A stretch of 64,000 bases of DNA from Sporosarcina ureilytica (GTDB lineage: Bacteria; Bacillota; Bacilli; Bacillales_A; Planococcaceae). The stretch spans positions 744,001 through 808,000 of the forward strand of contig NZ_CP017560.1 in the NCBI RefSeq assembly GCF_001753205.1, read 5' to 3'. Every line of letters starts with the position of its first letter. Within the stretch, counting starts at the first letter, position 1. The notes under the pieces were generated by a model. It had not been told where the DNA came from, ran no database searches, and saw nothing but the letters and a program-made list of their open reading frames with translations. The position numbers and the translations under genes are program-made. Positions 9,103 to 17,895 of the stretch are shown piece after piece.

Positions 9103-9137
9103 ATAATAATATAAAATTCTAAATTGCGCAATGTCGA
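9103..9137 (-). promoter_or_regulatory. Sigma-A-like promoter of the riboswitch leader
   Basis: On the minus strand, TCGACA (9137-9132) is followed after 18 bases by TATATT (9113-9108); an alternative is TTGCGC with TATTAT at 9108-9103. Either would start RNA just ahead of the aptamer. Confidence 0.55.
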
Positions 9138-9328
9138 AGGTGAATTTTTAATACGTAAATGGATGATTGTTGCCATTCATCTAATGAGTCACCTCAGTGG
9201 ATGTGAAACATATAAATAAGATGAAAGACATGGCAGTACGATCGCTAGGAAACTGCCTGTTTGCATAGGAATATATCAAATTTGTATATAGCAGATTGCA
9301 TGCAAGACATCATGAAAGGAAGGTGTGG

Positions 9329-9775
9329 ATGAAAAGCAAACTGGAGATTGAGGCAATCATTCAACAGTTGGAAACCCGTATTGCAGATGACTTTGAAGCG
9401 CAAGATTTGGACTTCAAGCAATGGAATGATAGTAGTGTAGAAGAAAACATAAAAAAAATGATTCGATATGCTGTTTGTATGGCAAATGGTGGTGGGGGAA
9501 GTGTTGTTTTCGGCGTTGCTGATAAAGTAACCGGCCTATCTAATGTCTTATTAGGTGTTCCATTCAAGATAAATATTCAGGTGTTACAACAAAGAATACA
9601 GAATCATACAGTGCCGCCGATACTCCCTTCGTTTGATGAAATATTGTATGGAAATGGGACTATCCGAATATTAATCATGCATATTTTTCCTGGGAATGCC
9701 TATTATACGACGATTGAAGGTAACTCGACAGTGCGGCAAGGTAAAGAGTGTTTGCCATATGACCACCTAAAATAA
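9329..9775 (+). CDS. Stand-alone AlbA_2 (Schlafen-like ATP-binding) domain protein
   Basis: A 148-residue protein matching the N-terminal AlbA_2 domain: a D-FKQW segment near residue 29, then the glycine-rich ANGGGGSVVFGV (about 52-63) and a closing G-STVRQGKE segment. AlbA_2 domains usually sit at the front of 400-500 residue proteins with a C-terminal ATPase-like or winged-helix part; only this module is present here. The ATG at 9329 follows AGGAAGG, so the upstream TTG frame extension is ignored. It is monocistronic in a gene-poor stretch between the riboswitch and mqo. Function unknown; family members are linked to nucleic-acid binding and regulation. Confidence 0.72.
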   Translation: MKSKLEIEAIIQQLETRIADDFEAQDLDFKQWNDSSVEENIKKMIRYAVCMANGGGGSVVFGVADKVTGLSNVLLGVPFKINIQVLQQRIQNHTVPPILPSFDEILYGNGTIRILIMHIFPGNAYYTTIEGNSTVRQGKECLPYDHLK

Positions 9776-9978
9776 TAGTGACGGTCATCCGAACAATTAT
9801 GGTGATTCGATTGAGTATAACTGTTTGGAATTTTCGGGTGACTGCCACTGTTTTTAAAATCATCATTTCAAATATGTTAGGACTATCCTATAATAGTAGT
9901 AGTGATTACTGTTACGGAAAAGACGTGGCCTCATTTTGGCGGATGGCTAGGATTTTCTGCAAATAATAGGGTGTAGGG

Positions 9979-11517
9979 ATGGGTGAGATAATGAGTATCA
10001 AACAAACAGACGTTATTTTAATTGGCGCAGGTGTAATGAGTGCGACATTAGGGGCGTTGTTGAAAGAGTTAGCTCCGGATTGGAGATTGACAGTGTTTGA
10101 GAAGTTGTCAGATGTGGGTGAAGAAAGTTCGAATGAGTGGAATAACGCAGGCACGGGGCATGCTGCACTTTGTGAGTTGAATTATACGGTTGAAAATCCC
10201 GATGGTTCGGTCGATATTACGAAGGCGTTAAGTATAAATGAACAGTTTCAGCTTTCAAGGCAGTTTTGGGCCTATCTAGTCAATCAAAAGCTTATTCATA
10301 ATCCGCAAGATTTTATTATGCCATTGCCTCATATGAGTTATGTTAGTGGAGAAGACAATGTCCGTTTTTTGAAAAATCGTTTTGAAGCGCTTACAAAAAG
10401 TCCGCTTTTCGATGGAATGGAATATTCGGAGGATCCGAAAAAGCTCGCAGAATGGATACCCCTTATGCTGAAAAATCGTTCACTAGATGAACCGATTGCA
10501 GCAACAAAGATTGATTCGGGAACGGATGTGAATTTTGGGGCACTCACACGTATGTTGTTTCATCATTTAAAAGATCATAATGTAGATATACATAATAAAC
10601 ATGATGTGAAAGATATTAAGCGGACAAGCGATGGTTTGTGGGAAGTGAAAGTAAAAAACCTTGAAACGGGCGCGGTCGAACGGCATGCGGCTAAGTTTGT
10701 TTTTATCGGTGCTGGCGGCGGTAGTATCCACTTATTACAAAAGTCTGGAATACCTGAGGGGAAACGAATTGGCGGATTCCCGGTAAGTGGATTATTCATG
10801 GTATGTAATAATCCGGATATTGTCGAACAACATCACGCAAAAGTTTATGGGAAAGCTTCAGTTGGTGCACCGCCGATGTCGGTTCCGCATCTAGATACGA
10901 GATATATCGACAATCGAAAATCTTTATTATTTGGACCTTTTGCAGGTTTTACGCCGAAGTTTTTGAAGGAAGGTTCAATTCTTGACTTACCAACTTCAAT
11001 AAAGCCGCATAATATTATGACGATGTTGGCGGCAGGTGCAAAAGAGATGTCCTTGACGAAGTATTTAATTCAACAACTATTATTGTCAAAAGAACAGCGA
11101 ATGGAAGAGTTGCGAGGCTTTATTCCAAATGCGAAAGCGGAGGATTGGGATTTAGTTGTCGCGGGGCAACGTGTACAAGTGATTAAAGATACGGTTGAGG
11201 GTGGAAAAGGGACATTACAATTTGGAACGGAAGTAGTGAGCGCAGAGGACGGCTCAATTGCTGCATTGCTCGGTGCATCACCGGGTGCTTCGACGGCTGT
11301 TCATGTCATGCTTGAAGTCATTCAAAAATGTTTCCCAGAGCATCTAGAGGCGTGGGAACCGAAAATTAAAGAAATGATTCCTTCTTATGGCGTATCACTT
11401 GTGGATAACCCGGAACTGTTCCATGAACTGCTTACTTCAACGGCGGAAGCGCTTGAACTGATTGAGAAATCGGAAGTGACAGAAGCAGATGAAGAAAGAG
11501 TTTTAGAAAAGGTATAA
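9979..11517 (+). CDS. mqo: Malate:quinone oxidoreductase
   Basis: An FAD-dependent peripheral membrane enzyme that oxidises malate to oxaloacetate and passes electrons to quinone, bypassing NAD malate dehydrogenase in the TCA cycle. The N-terminal dinucleotide fold reads [14 protein letters not shown], and the family-specific [17 protein letters not shown] and [12 protein letters not shown] blocks are clear. About 510 residues, the normal length. Two ATGs are possible (9979 and 9991); neither has a textbook ribosome site, GGTGAG lying between them. A TATAAT at 9889-9894 may be the -10 element. cstA follows after 61 bp on the same strand. Confidence 0.95.
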   Translation: MGEIMSIKQTDVILIGAGVMSATLGALLKELAPDWRLTVFEKLSDVGEESSNEWNNAGTGHAALCELNYTVENPDGSVDITKALSINEQFQLSRQFWAYLVNQKLIHNPQDFIMPLPHMSYVSGEDNVRFLKNRFEALTKSPLFDGMEYSEDPKKLAEWIPLMLKNRSLDEPIAATKIDSGTDVNFGALTRMLFHHLKDHNVDIHNKHDVKDIKRTSDGLWEVKVKNLETGAVERHAAKFVFIGAGGGSIHLLQKSGIPEGKRIGGFPVSGLFMVCNNPDIVEQHHAKVYGKASVGAPPMSVPHLDTRYIDNRKSLLFGPFAGFTPKFLKEGSILDLPTSIKPHNIMTMLAAGAKEMSLTKYLIQQLLLSKEQRMEELRGFIPNAKAEDWDLVVAGQRVQVIKDTVEGGKGTLQFGTEVVSAEDGSIAALLGASPGASTAVHVMLEVIQKCFPEHLEAWEPKIKEMIPSYGVSLVDNPELFHELLTSTAEALELIEKSEVTEADEERVLEKV

Positions 11518-11578
11518 AAATGAAGAACAATTGAATGAATTCAAGTAGAAACATCTAGAGAGAGACCGGGGGGAAAAC

Positions 11579-13009
11579 ATGATTACATTTATAGTAGCCA
11601 TTGTTTTATTAATATTTGGCTATATAGTATATGGTAAATTCATAGAGAAAACGTTTGGACCGACTGATTCACGCAAAACACCGGCATATGAAAATAGTGA
11701 TGGTGTCGATTATGTACCGATGAATAAGCATAAAAATGCTTTAATTCAATTATTGAATATTGCAGGAACGGGGCCTATTTTTGGTCCGATTATGGGGGCA
11801 TTGTTTGGTCCGGTAGCGTTTATATGGATTGTTCTAGGTTCAATTTTTGCAGGTGCTGTACATGATTATTTAACCGGTATGATTTCTATTCGAAATAGAG
11901 GGGCACATATTCCTGAACTAGCTGGAAGATTTTTGGGAGCAATCAGTAAACACATTGTGAATCTTTTCGCTTTGTTGCTATTACTGTTAGTTGGAACCGT
12001 TTTCGTCACGACACCAGCATCCTTATTAGCCATTTTATTGAATGGACAAGTAGCACTTTGGATTTTAATTACCATTATTTTTATTTATTACTTTTTATCG
12101 ACAATTTTACCGATCGACAAAATTATTGGCCGTTTTTATCCGATTTTCGGTGCTGTTCTTCTAATTGGAACATTGGGTGTTGGGGTTAGTCTATTGTTCT
12201 CCGACTACAAGATTCCAGAGTTAACATTGGAAAATATGCATCCTGCAAATTTACCGGTGTTTCCAATTTTATTCTTCACAATTACATGTGGCGCATTGTC
12301 CGGCTTCCACGCGACACAGTCACCGATTATTTCTAGAACGGTGAAAAAAGAATCAGAAGGACGTTATGTTTTTTACGGCATGATGATTGCAGAAGCTGTA
12401 ATTGCCATGATTTGGGCAGCGGCGGCAATGAGTCTGTTAGATGGTCAAACGTTAAGTGAATTCATTAACACTGGAACACCTTCAGCGGTTGTGAATGAAG
12501 TGTCGATGACATTACTAGGCGCTGTTGGTGGAACAATTGCTGTTCTTGGTGCGATTGTCCTTCCAATTACTTCAGGGGATACGGCATTCCGTGCAGCACG
12601 CTCGATTATTGCAGACTATTTAAAGATTGATCAAAAACGCGTTGCGAAACGTTTAGCGATTGCGATTCCATTATTTGCGATTTCTGCTTTATTGACACAA
12701 ATCGATTTCAATATTTTATGGAGATATTTCTCGTGGGCGAACCAAGCAACGGCTGCAATTGCACTTTGGATTGCGACGATGTATTTATTCGTCAAAGGAA
12801 AAAATTATTTTATATCACTTATCCCAGCATTATTTATTTCTTATATGGTACTTGTTTATATTTTATCCGAAAAAATCGGTTTCAATTTAGACTTAAAAGT
12901 ATCATTCATTGCCGCGATTCCCTTAATGATTGTTTTAGTTATTATGTTCTTTATGAAAGGTAATTCGAATAAAAAATATAAAATCGTAACAGATATTGCA
13001 ATAGATTGA
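11579..13009 (+). CDS. cstA: CstA-family carbon starvation protein (short form)
   Basis: A multi-pass membrane protein of the CstA family, transporters for peptides or pyruvate made in carbon-limited or stationary cells. Diagnostic stretches are IAGTGPIFGPIMGA, DYLTGMISIRNRG, GALSGFHATQSPI and ITSGDTAFRAARS. At 476 residues it is much shorter than the 600-700 residue E. coli-type proteins and lacks most of the C-terminal membrane extension, a size seen in other Firmicutes. A purine-rich GACCGGGGGG site precedes the ATG. The gene follows mqo and ends at a terminator, suggesting a shared role in organic-acid metabolism. Confidence 0.9.
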   Translation: MITFIVAIVLLIFGYIVYGKFIEKTFGPTDSRKTPAYENSDGVDYVPMNKHKNALIQLLNIAGTGPIFGPIMGALFGPVAFIWIVLGSIFAGAVHDYLTGMISIRNRGAHIPELAGRFLGAISKHIVNLFALLLLLLVGTVFVTTPASLLAILLNGQVALWILITIIFIYYFLSTILPIDKIIGRFYPIFGAVLLIGTLGVGVSLLFSDYKIPELTLENMHPANLPVFPILFFTITCGALSGFHATQSPIISRTVKKESEGRYVFYGMMIAEAVIAMIWAAAAMSLLDGQTLSEFINTGTPSAVVNEVSMTLLGAVGGTIAVLGAIVLPITSGDTAFRAARSIIADYLKIDQKRVAKRLAIAIPLFAISALLTQIDFNILWRYFSWANQATAAIALWIATMYLFVKGKNYFISLIPALFISYMVLVYILSEKIGFNLDLKVSFIAAIPLMIVLVIMFFMKGNSNKKYKIVTDIAID

Positions 13010-13025
13010 CACGAATAATTTTTAT

Positions 13026-13060
13026 AAAACTCTCTAGCCATCATGGTTAGGGAGTTTTAA
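13026..13060 (+). terminator. Intrinsic terminator after cstA
   Basis: AAAACTCTCTAGCCA pairs, with two G-U pairs, with TGGTTAGGGAGTTTT, followed by an A/T-rich tail. Confidence 0.75.
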
Positions 13061-13175
13061 ATCTTTAAAGATGCATTATTTTAGGTAGCATTGTGCAATA
13101 CAACAATTTCCTAGCCATTTATTTAACATAGGATTCTTTTTTTTGGATAACTTAAAGTTAAGTGAGGTGATGGCT

Positions 13176-14729
13176 TTGAAAATTGAAAGATCGGATGAGT
13201 GGAAAGAAGGATTTATTGAACGGTTGGAAAATCGAGCACCTTGGGATAATTGGAAGTTATATAAAATGAGTTACGATATTGCAAAAGCGAATTTAATTAC
13301 TGATTTCAATGGACTTCAATCGCCAAAGTATTTGCCGAATCTTACACCGTTAGCCCATCAACTGGACGTAGCGGAAACGGTCATTGAAAGAATGAATGGG
13401 AAGGCAATTCTTGCTGATGAAGTTGGGCTTGGTAAGACCATTGAGGCAGGGTTGATTTTAAAAGAATACTTAATTAGAGGACTCGTGAAAAAAGCCCTAA
13501 TTTTAGCACCGGCTTCCTTGGTGAATCAGTGGATTGATGAGCTCAGCCAAAAATTTCATATTCCCGCCATCCAATATCGGAAAAATTATGATTTAAGCCA
13601 ATGTCAAATTGTTGTGATGAGCATGGATATGGCTAAAAGAAGTCCTCATAAGGAAAATATTTACGCGCAAGATTATGATTTAATTATTATCGATGAGGCG
13701 CATAAATTAAAGAACCATAAAACGAAAAACTATGAGTTCGTACAAAACCTTAAGAAGAAGTTTTGTTTATTACTAACAGCTACGCCGATCCAAAATAACG
13801 TGTTTGAGTTATTCCACCTCATTTCTTTATTGAAACCTGGACACTTAGGAAATTATGAAGCGTTCCAATCTGCATTTTCCGCAAGCAAACACGATGTAGA
13901 ACATGATGAATTTTTAAAAGAACTCGTGAATCAAGTTATGGTCAGAAATCGACGAGAAGATACTGGAATAGAATGGACAAATCGTCAAGTTCAAATTATC
14001 CCGATTCAATTTTCGAAAGAAGAAAAAGAAGTGTATGACGAAATTAAATTATTGAAAGAGATATCTCCTGTTTTTTCAGCGGCTTTTTCGATGATCACAT
14101 TGCAACGGGAAATGTGCAGTAGTAAAGAAGCTGTCTGTTTGACCTTAACGAAAATGAAACAAAAATGTACAAAACAAGAGGAAATATCTTATGTAGATGC
14201 CCTCATCCAAAAAATCATGCAGCTTCAAATTAACTCAAAAGCTGAAAAAGCCTTTGAAATTATTTCAAATGTAAATGATAAAGTTATCATTTTTACTGAG
14301 TATGAGGCAAGTCAAACGTATTTACAACATTACTTATATTCAAAAGGGATTTTAAGTGTACATTTTAATGGAAGGTTCAACAAAAATAAACGTGATTGGG
14401 CAAAGCAATTATTTCGTGATAAAGCGCAAGTGTTAATCGCGACAGAGTCTGGAAGCGAAGGGATTAACTTGCAGTTTTGTAGTCATGTCATTAACTATGA
14501 TTTACCTTGGAATCCAATGAAGCTGGAACAACGGATTGGTCGTGTGCACAGAATTGGACAAGAAAATGATGTTCATATTTATAATTTAGCGATTCAAGAT
14601 ACAATTGAGGATCATATTCTCGATTTGCTTTATAAAAAAATTGGGGTGTTTGAAAAAGTAGTGGGCGAGTTAGATGATATTTTATCCTTCGTGAATGAGC
14701 AGCAAAATCCTAAATCAAAAACTTCCTAG
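13176..14729 (+). CDS. yqhH: SNF2-type helicase YqhH
   Basis: An SNF2/RapA-like DNA-dependent ATPase. Helicase motifs appear in order: ADEVGLGKT (motif I, about residues 80-88), IIDEAHKLK (motif II, about 170), LTATPIQNN (motif III), then LIATESGSEGINLQF and QRIGRVHRIGQ (motifs V and VI). The 517-residue length and the following yqhG match B. subtilis yqhH-yqhG. I chose TTG at 13176 because GAGG (13164-13167) lies eight bases ahead of it; the in-frame ATG at 13170 is too close. No methylase or nuclease partner is nearby, so defence is unlikely. Exact cellular role unknown. Confidence 0.88.
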   Translation: MKIERSDEWKEGFIERLENRAPWDNWKLYKMSYDIAKANLITDFNGLQSPKYLPNLTPLAHQLDVAETVIERMNGKAILADEVGLGKTIEAGLILKEYLIRGLVKKALILAPASLVNQWIDELSQKFHIPAIQYRKNYDLSQCQIVVMSMDMAKRSPHKENIYAQDYDLIIIDEAHKLKNHKTKNYEFVQNLKKKFCLLLTATPIQNNVFELFHLISLLKPGHLGNYEAFQSAFSASKHDVEHDEFLKELVNQVMVRNRREDTGIEWTNRQVQIIPIQFSKEEKEVYDEIKLLKEISPVFSAAFSMITLQREMCSSKEAVCLTLTKMKQKCTKQEEISYVDALIQKIMQLQINSKAEKAFEIISNVNDKVIIFTEYEASQTYLQHYLYSKGILSVHFNGRFNKNKRDWAKQLFRDKAQVLIATESGSEGINLQFCSHVINYDLPWNPMKLEQRIGRVHRIGQENDVHIYNLAIQDTIEDHILDLLYKKIGVFEKVVGELDDILSFVNEQQNPKSKTS

Positions 14730-14752
14730 CGATTATGGAAAGGAGGATCTCT

Positions 14753-15529
14753 ATGTATCCCCATCAGATTCACGATTATTTACAACGTTTTTTTACGGAG
14801 ACTGGTTGTCCTATATTGACAGAAAACGACTATTATATGATTGTTCAATTGACGGTTGATATGGATAAAAAGATTATGAATCGTCCATTTTACTGGCATT
14901 ATTTAGAGAGTACAGGCGGCGAACCGCAACCGGCTCAGTTGACGTTAATTACCGATAAAACTGAAATTGCAGATACTATATTTGGAGAAGTTGTTCATTT
15001 CGGATCTCCAAGACTGAGTCAACTATTTCAAACGACGAAAGAGATGGGCTCGTTTGTACAGATGTATGAGGAGGGCTTCGGTAACCGTGAAACGATATTA
15101 ACACCATGGTTAGGGGTAAATTATAAAGTATCGTATTGTTACAATCGAACGAAAGAAATGCTGTATTCGTTAGGCATTAATTTAATGACTGGACAACAAA
15201 TTGAAGAGTTTCACGAGGTATTACGTGATAAAAAGTTAAGGAATCATCCACCAGTAAATACATTTACATTGCCGTATACGATAAAACCGTTGCGTGCATT
15301 AGACAGGTTAAATGATGTCATCGAAAATTTCATCCAGCAAGATGATCATTCCTGGGCAGAAGAAGCGAAAAAAAGATGGGTGAGGGAACAAAGAGTGTTG
15401 GACCATTTTTATGAAGGGGTTGAGATTAAACCCGATAGTTATGAAGTTGAAAAAGAGGCACTTGAACAGCAGTACGAGCCGAAAATTAAAATAGACATGA
15501 TTAATGGTGGATTGTTTTATTTAAGGTGA
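14753..15529 (+). CDS. yqhG: Conserved protein YqhG
   Basis: A 258-residue Bacillales-conserved protein of unknown function. The segment MNRPFYWHYLESTGG near residue 42 closely matches B. subtilis YqhG. The ATG at 14753 sits behind a strong AAGGAGG; an upstream in-frame ATG (14735) lacks such a site. Only 23 bases separate it from yqhH, and the pair is conserved, so a joint role with the helicase is likely. No transmembrane segment, signal peptide or catalytic motif is visible. Confidence 0.88.
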   Translation: MYPHQIHDYLQRFFTETGCPILTENDYYMIVQLTVDMDKKIMNRPFYWHYLESTGGEPQPAQLTLITDKTEIADTIFGEVVHFGSPRLSQLFQTTKEMGSFVQMYEEGFGNRETILTPWLGVNYKVSYCYNRTKEMLYSLGINLMTGQQIEEFHEVLRDKKLRNHPPVNTFTLPYTIKPLRALDRLNDVIENFIQQDDHSWAEEAKKRWVREQRVLDHFYEGVEIKPDSYEVEKEALEQQYEPKIKIDMINGGLFYLR

Positions 15530-15636
15530 TGGGTTTGTTTATGTTTCAATCAATTGTAATTATGTTAAAAGGTTTTCCCATGAAAATATATGTCAACTTC
15601 GTAATGCATTGAATATTTCTGTGTAGAGTTATTTTT

Positions 15637-15766
15637 GTTGATTGTAGTGGAGGGCGGCGACTCCTGTGGGATTAGCGGGACAGGTGAGACCCCGCAGGGA
15701 GCGTTAGAGACTGAGGAGGCTCACCGCCCGCCCCACGGAAAGCGTCCGCCCGGAACGGAAATCAAC
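15637..15766 (+). repeat. Structured interspersed repeat of the Bacillales type
   Basis: A GC-rich 130-bp block bounded by GTTGATT (15637-15643) and its complement AATCAAC (15760-15766). It carries the phrases CGACTCCTGTGGGA, GAGACCCCGCAGG and GGAGGCTCACC, which I recognise as a common non-coding repeat in Bacillaceae and Planococcaceae. It can fold into a long imperfect hairpin. Function unknown. Confidence 0.78.
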
Positions 15767-16067
15767 GTTGTTTGCGATTTACTTTGCCAATGTTGATTAT
15801 TATAAATAAGCTCATATTTGATATTGTTGGGCAGAACTGTCATTAGATCTATCACAGATTTGTAGTCGTACTCAGGATGAAAAACAACTGAATTTGTTAT
15901 ATAAAAAACATTTTGAATATTTGGTTCAGTTGTAGTAATATATATGTTACTATTCGTAATAATGGGTAGAGCTCATTATTTTCGAAATGATGAAAGGAGT
16001 ACTCCATATCGTTTGATTTGTTTTTGGTGTTGTTAAATAAGGATGTCGAACATCGACAAGGGGGAAA
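15767..16067 (+). other. AT-rich leader region upstream of the ATP-sulfurylase-like gene
   Basis: No convincing ORF. An inverted repeat, TAGTAA (15933-15938) and TTACTA (15947-15952) around eight bases, lies about 115 bases before the gene and could be an operator. No S-box or T-box motif is recognisable despite the sulfur-metabolism annotation of the gene. Confidence 0.4.
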
Positions 16068-17813
16068 ATGATGACACAACAAACTACAATTCAAGAAAAT
16101 ATTAATTTTGAGAATTATCCGCAACAGCCGCATGGGGGAAAATTGGTTGATAAAGTAGTAACGGGGAAAGAACTTGAAGCGGAATTGCTCAGATCAGAGC
16201 AGTTACCTAAAATTATGATTGATATGGAAGCAGTGATTACAGTTGAGATGATTGCAACAGGGGTTTTATCGCCGAATGAAGGATTTATGAATGAAGTCGA
16301 TTATAAGTCCGTGCTCACGAAAGGGCGATTGGACAATGGACTTGTTTGGCCGGTTCCACTCAGTTTTGCACCCATCGGCAAACGCAACGAGCAGATTGTG
16401 AAAACATTGTCTGTTGGGGATGAAGTGACACTGGTGAATGAACAGGGGCAATCCATTGCCATTCTGAAATTGAATGATATTTTTGATTACGATAAAGAAT
16501 TTCGTGCGTCGCATTTATTTGGCACAACCGATAGAAACCACCCAGGCGTGGACGCGATTTATAGGCGTATGGGAGACACGGCACTTGGGGGACCAATAAA
16601 GCTGTTACGTCGAGTCGATTGGGGACCATTTGAAAAGCTTCGATTGGAACCTAAAGATACGTGGCGTGAATTTTACGAAGAGAAGAAGTTTCGTTCGGCG
16701 GCGGGTTTTATTACGGGGGCAAATCCGTTACACCGCGGGCATGAGTATATTCATAAAAATGCGTTAGAAGAAATAGACGGTTTATTGTTACAACCATTAG
16801 TGGAAATGGCAAAGCGTGAGTATACACGTCACGAATTCCGAATGCTTTCCTATAGAAGCGTTTTAGAAACGTATTATCCGGAAGGCAGGTCGATTCTGGC
16901 ACCATTAAGAGTGACCTATATTTTTGCAGGACCGCGAGAAACGGTTTTACATGCATTAATTATGAAAAATTACGGATGCACGCATGCGCTAATTGGACGA
17001 GACCACGCAGGAATTGGGGAGTATTATGACAAGTATGCGAGTCATACTATTTTTGATGAGTTTGATCCAGCTGAATTAGGGATAGACGTTCGATTGTTCC
17101 ATGAAGTGTTCTATTGTACACGTTGTGATGCATCGGCCACAGAGCAGTCTTGTCCGCATGATCATCAATATCGAATTAATATTTCTGGAACAGGTATTCG
17201 TGAAATGCTTCGCCATGGCATTATGCCGCCAAAAGAAATTGTACGTCCAGAATCAGCACGAATTGCGATGCAAGGCGTCCAGCCTAAAGGATTAGATGAG
17301 GAAGGCAGGTCCGTATCCCCAGTCGGTAAAACGATTAAAAGTATGTTCCCTTTTTATTTAGAAAGAACGAGACTTGGCGGCCGAAAACGTCCAGTTCCTC
17401 TAACGGTTGAAGAGTTGACGAACTTAGATTTAGAGACGGTCAATTTAGACGTGCGCGCGAACGCAGATCGAATCTATCAAGAGATTTTTGAAGAATTTAG
17501 CAGAGTCGGTGATGTGAATCGAGGGTTACAGCCGGAATGGGTTGGTGCTGCACAGGAGTCCCTACACAAACAACAGCAGATGGTCATTCAAGATTTAGAA
17601 GAAAAAGTGGCACAAGCGCCTGAGATTGCATCGGACGAATTCATGTATCAAGACCAAGAAGAGGCGAAACGTGAACTTGAAGTCGCTAAAAAGATTTTGC
17701 ATGATATCCCGGCAGTGCTCGATGATCATAGACTAGCTTACCGAACGTGGAATGTCTTACCCTATAAGCGTTACTGTGGGAGTGACGAACCGACAGATGA
17801 AGACGAAAAATAA
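16068..17813 (+). CDS. sat: ATP-sulfurylase-like protein with C-terminal extension and altered active site
   Basis: Sulfate adenylyltransferase joins ATP and sulfate to make APS. The fold is clear: the HxxH pair in ANPLHRGHEY (His222, His225), the conserved GRDHAG (310-315) and a zinc-type cluster CTRC (Cys350, Cys353) with a later SCPH. Two points are odd. The usual QTRNP, whose Gln and Arg bind sulfate, reads TGANP, so the arginine is lost. The protein has 581 residues against about 390, with an acidic, helical tail from about 410 that has no P-loop and is not an APS kinase. No cysC, cysH or transporter is adjacent. The substrate may have changed. AAGGGGG precedes the ATG. Confidence 0.78.
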   Translation: MMTQQTTIQENINFENYPQQPHGGKLVDKVVTGKELEAELLRSEQLPKIMIDMEAVITVEMIATGVLSPNEGFMNEVDYKSVLTKGRLDNGLVWPVPLSFAPIGKRNEQIVKTLSVGDEVTLVNEQGQSIAILKLNDIFDYDKEFRASHLFGTTDRNHPGVDAIYRRMGDTALGGPIKLLRRVDWGPFEKLRLEPKDTWREFYEEKKFRSAAGFITGANPLHRGHEYIHKNALEEIDGLLLQPLVEMAKREYTRHEFRMLSYRSVLETYYPEGRSILAPLRVTYIFAGPRETVLHALIMKNYGCTHALIGRDHAGIGEYYDKYASHTIFDEFDPAELGIDVRLFHEVFYCTRCDASATEQSCPHDHQYRINISGTGIREMLRHGIMPPKEIVRPESARIAMQGVQPKGLDEEGRSVSPVGKTIKSMFPFYLERTRLGGRKRPVPLTVEELTNLDLETVNLDVRANADRIYQEIFEEFSRVGDVNRGLQPEWVGAAQESLHKQQQMVIQDLEEKVAQAPEIASDEFMYQDQEEAKRELEVAKKILHDIPAVLDDHRLAYRTWNVLPYKRYCGSDEPTDEDEK

Positions 17814-17821
17814 TATAAAAA

Positions 17822-17854
17822 AACTCAGCCATTTAATAAACGGCTGAGTTTTTT
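17822..17854. terminator. Bidirectional terminator between sat and pstA
   Basis: AACTCAGCC (17822-17830) pairs with GGCTGAGTT (17842-17850), with A- and T-runs outside. Confidence 0.9.
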
Positions 17855-17895
17855 AGCAGGCACGATAGATTGGTTGGACTTTTGGGGTCGTCCAA

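Noticed and set aside
9778..9966. 62-codon ORF between the AlbA_2 gene and mqo
   Set aside because: No ribosome site, unusual residue composition and overlap with the probable mqo promoter.
12718..12963. 81-codon ORF inside cstA
   Set aside because: A same-strand shadow in another frame with no supporting signals.
13176..15529. SNF2 helicase plus unknown gene as a defence island
   Set aside because: The pair matches the conserved yqhH-yqhG genes of B. subtilis, and no nuclease or methylase partner is present.
17300..17813. Fused APS kinase at the C-terminus of the ATP-sulfurylase-like protein
   Set aside because: No GxxGxGKS/T P-loop occurs in the extension.
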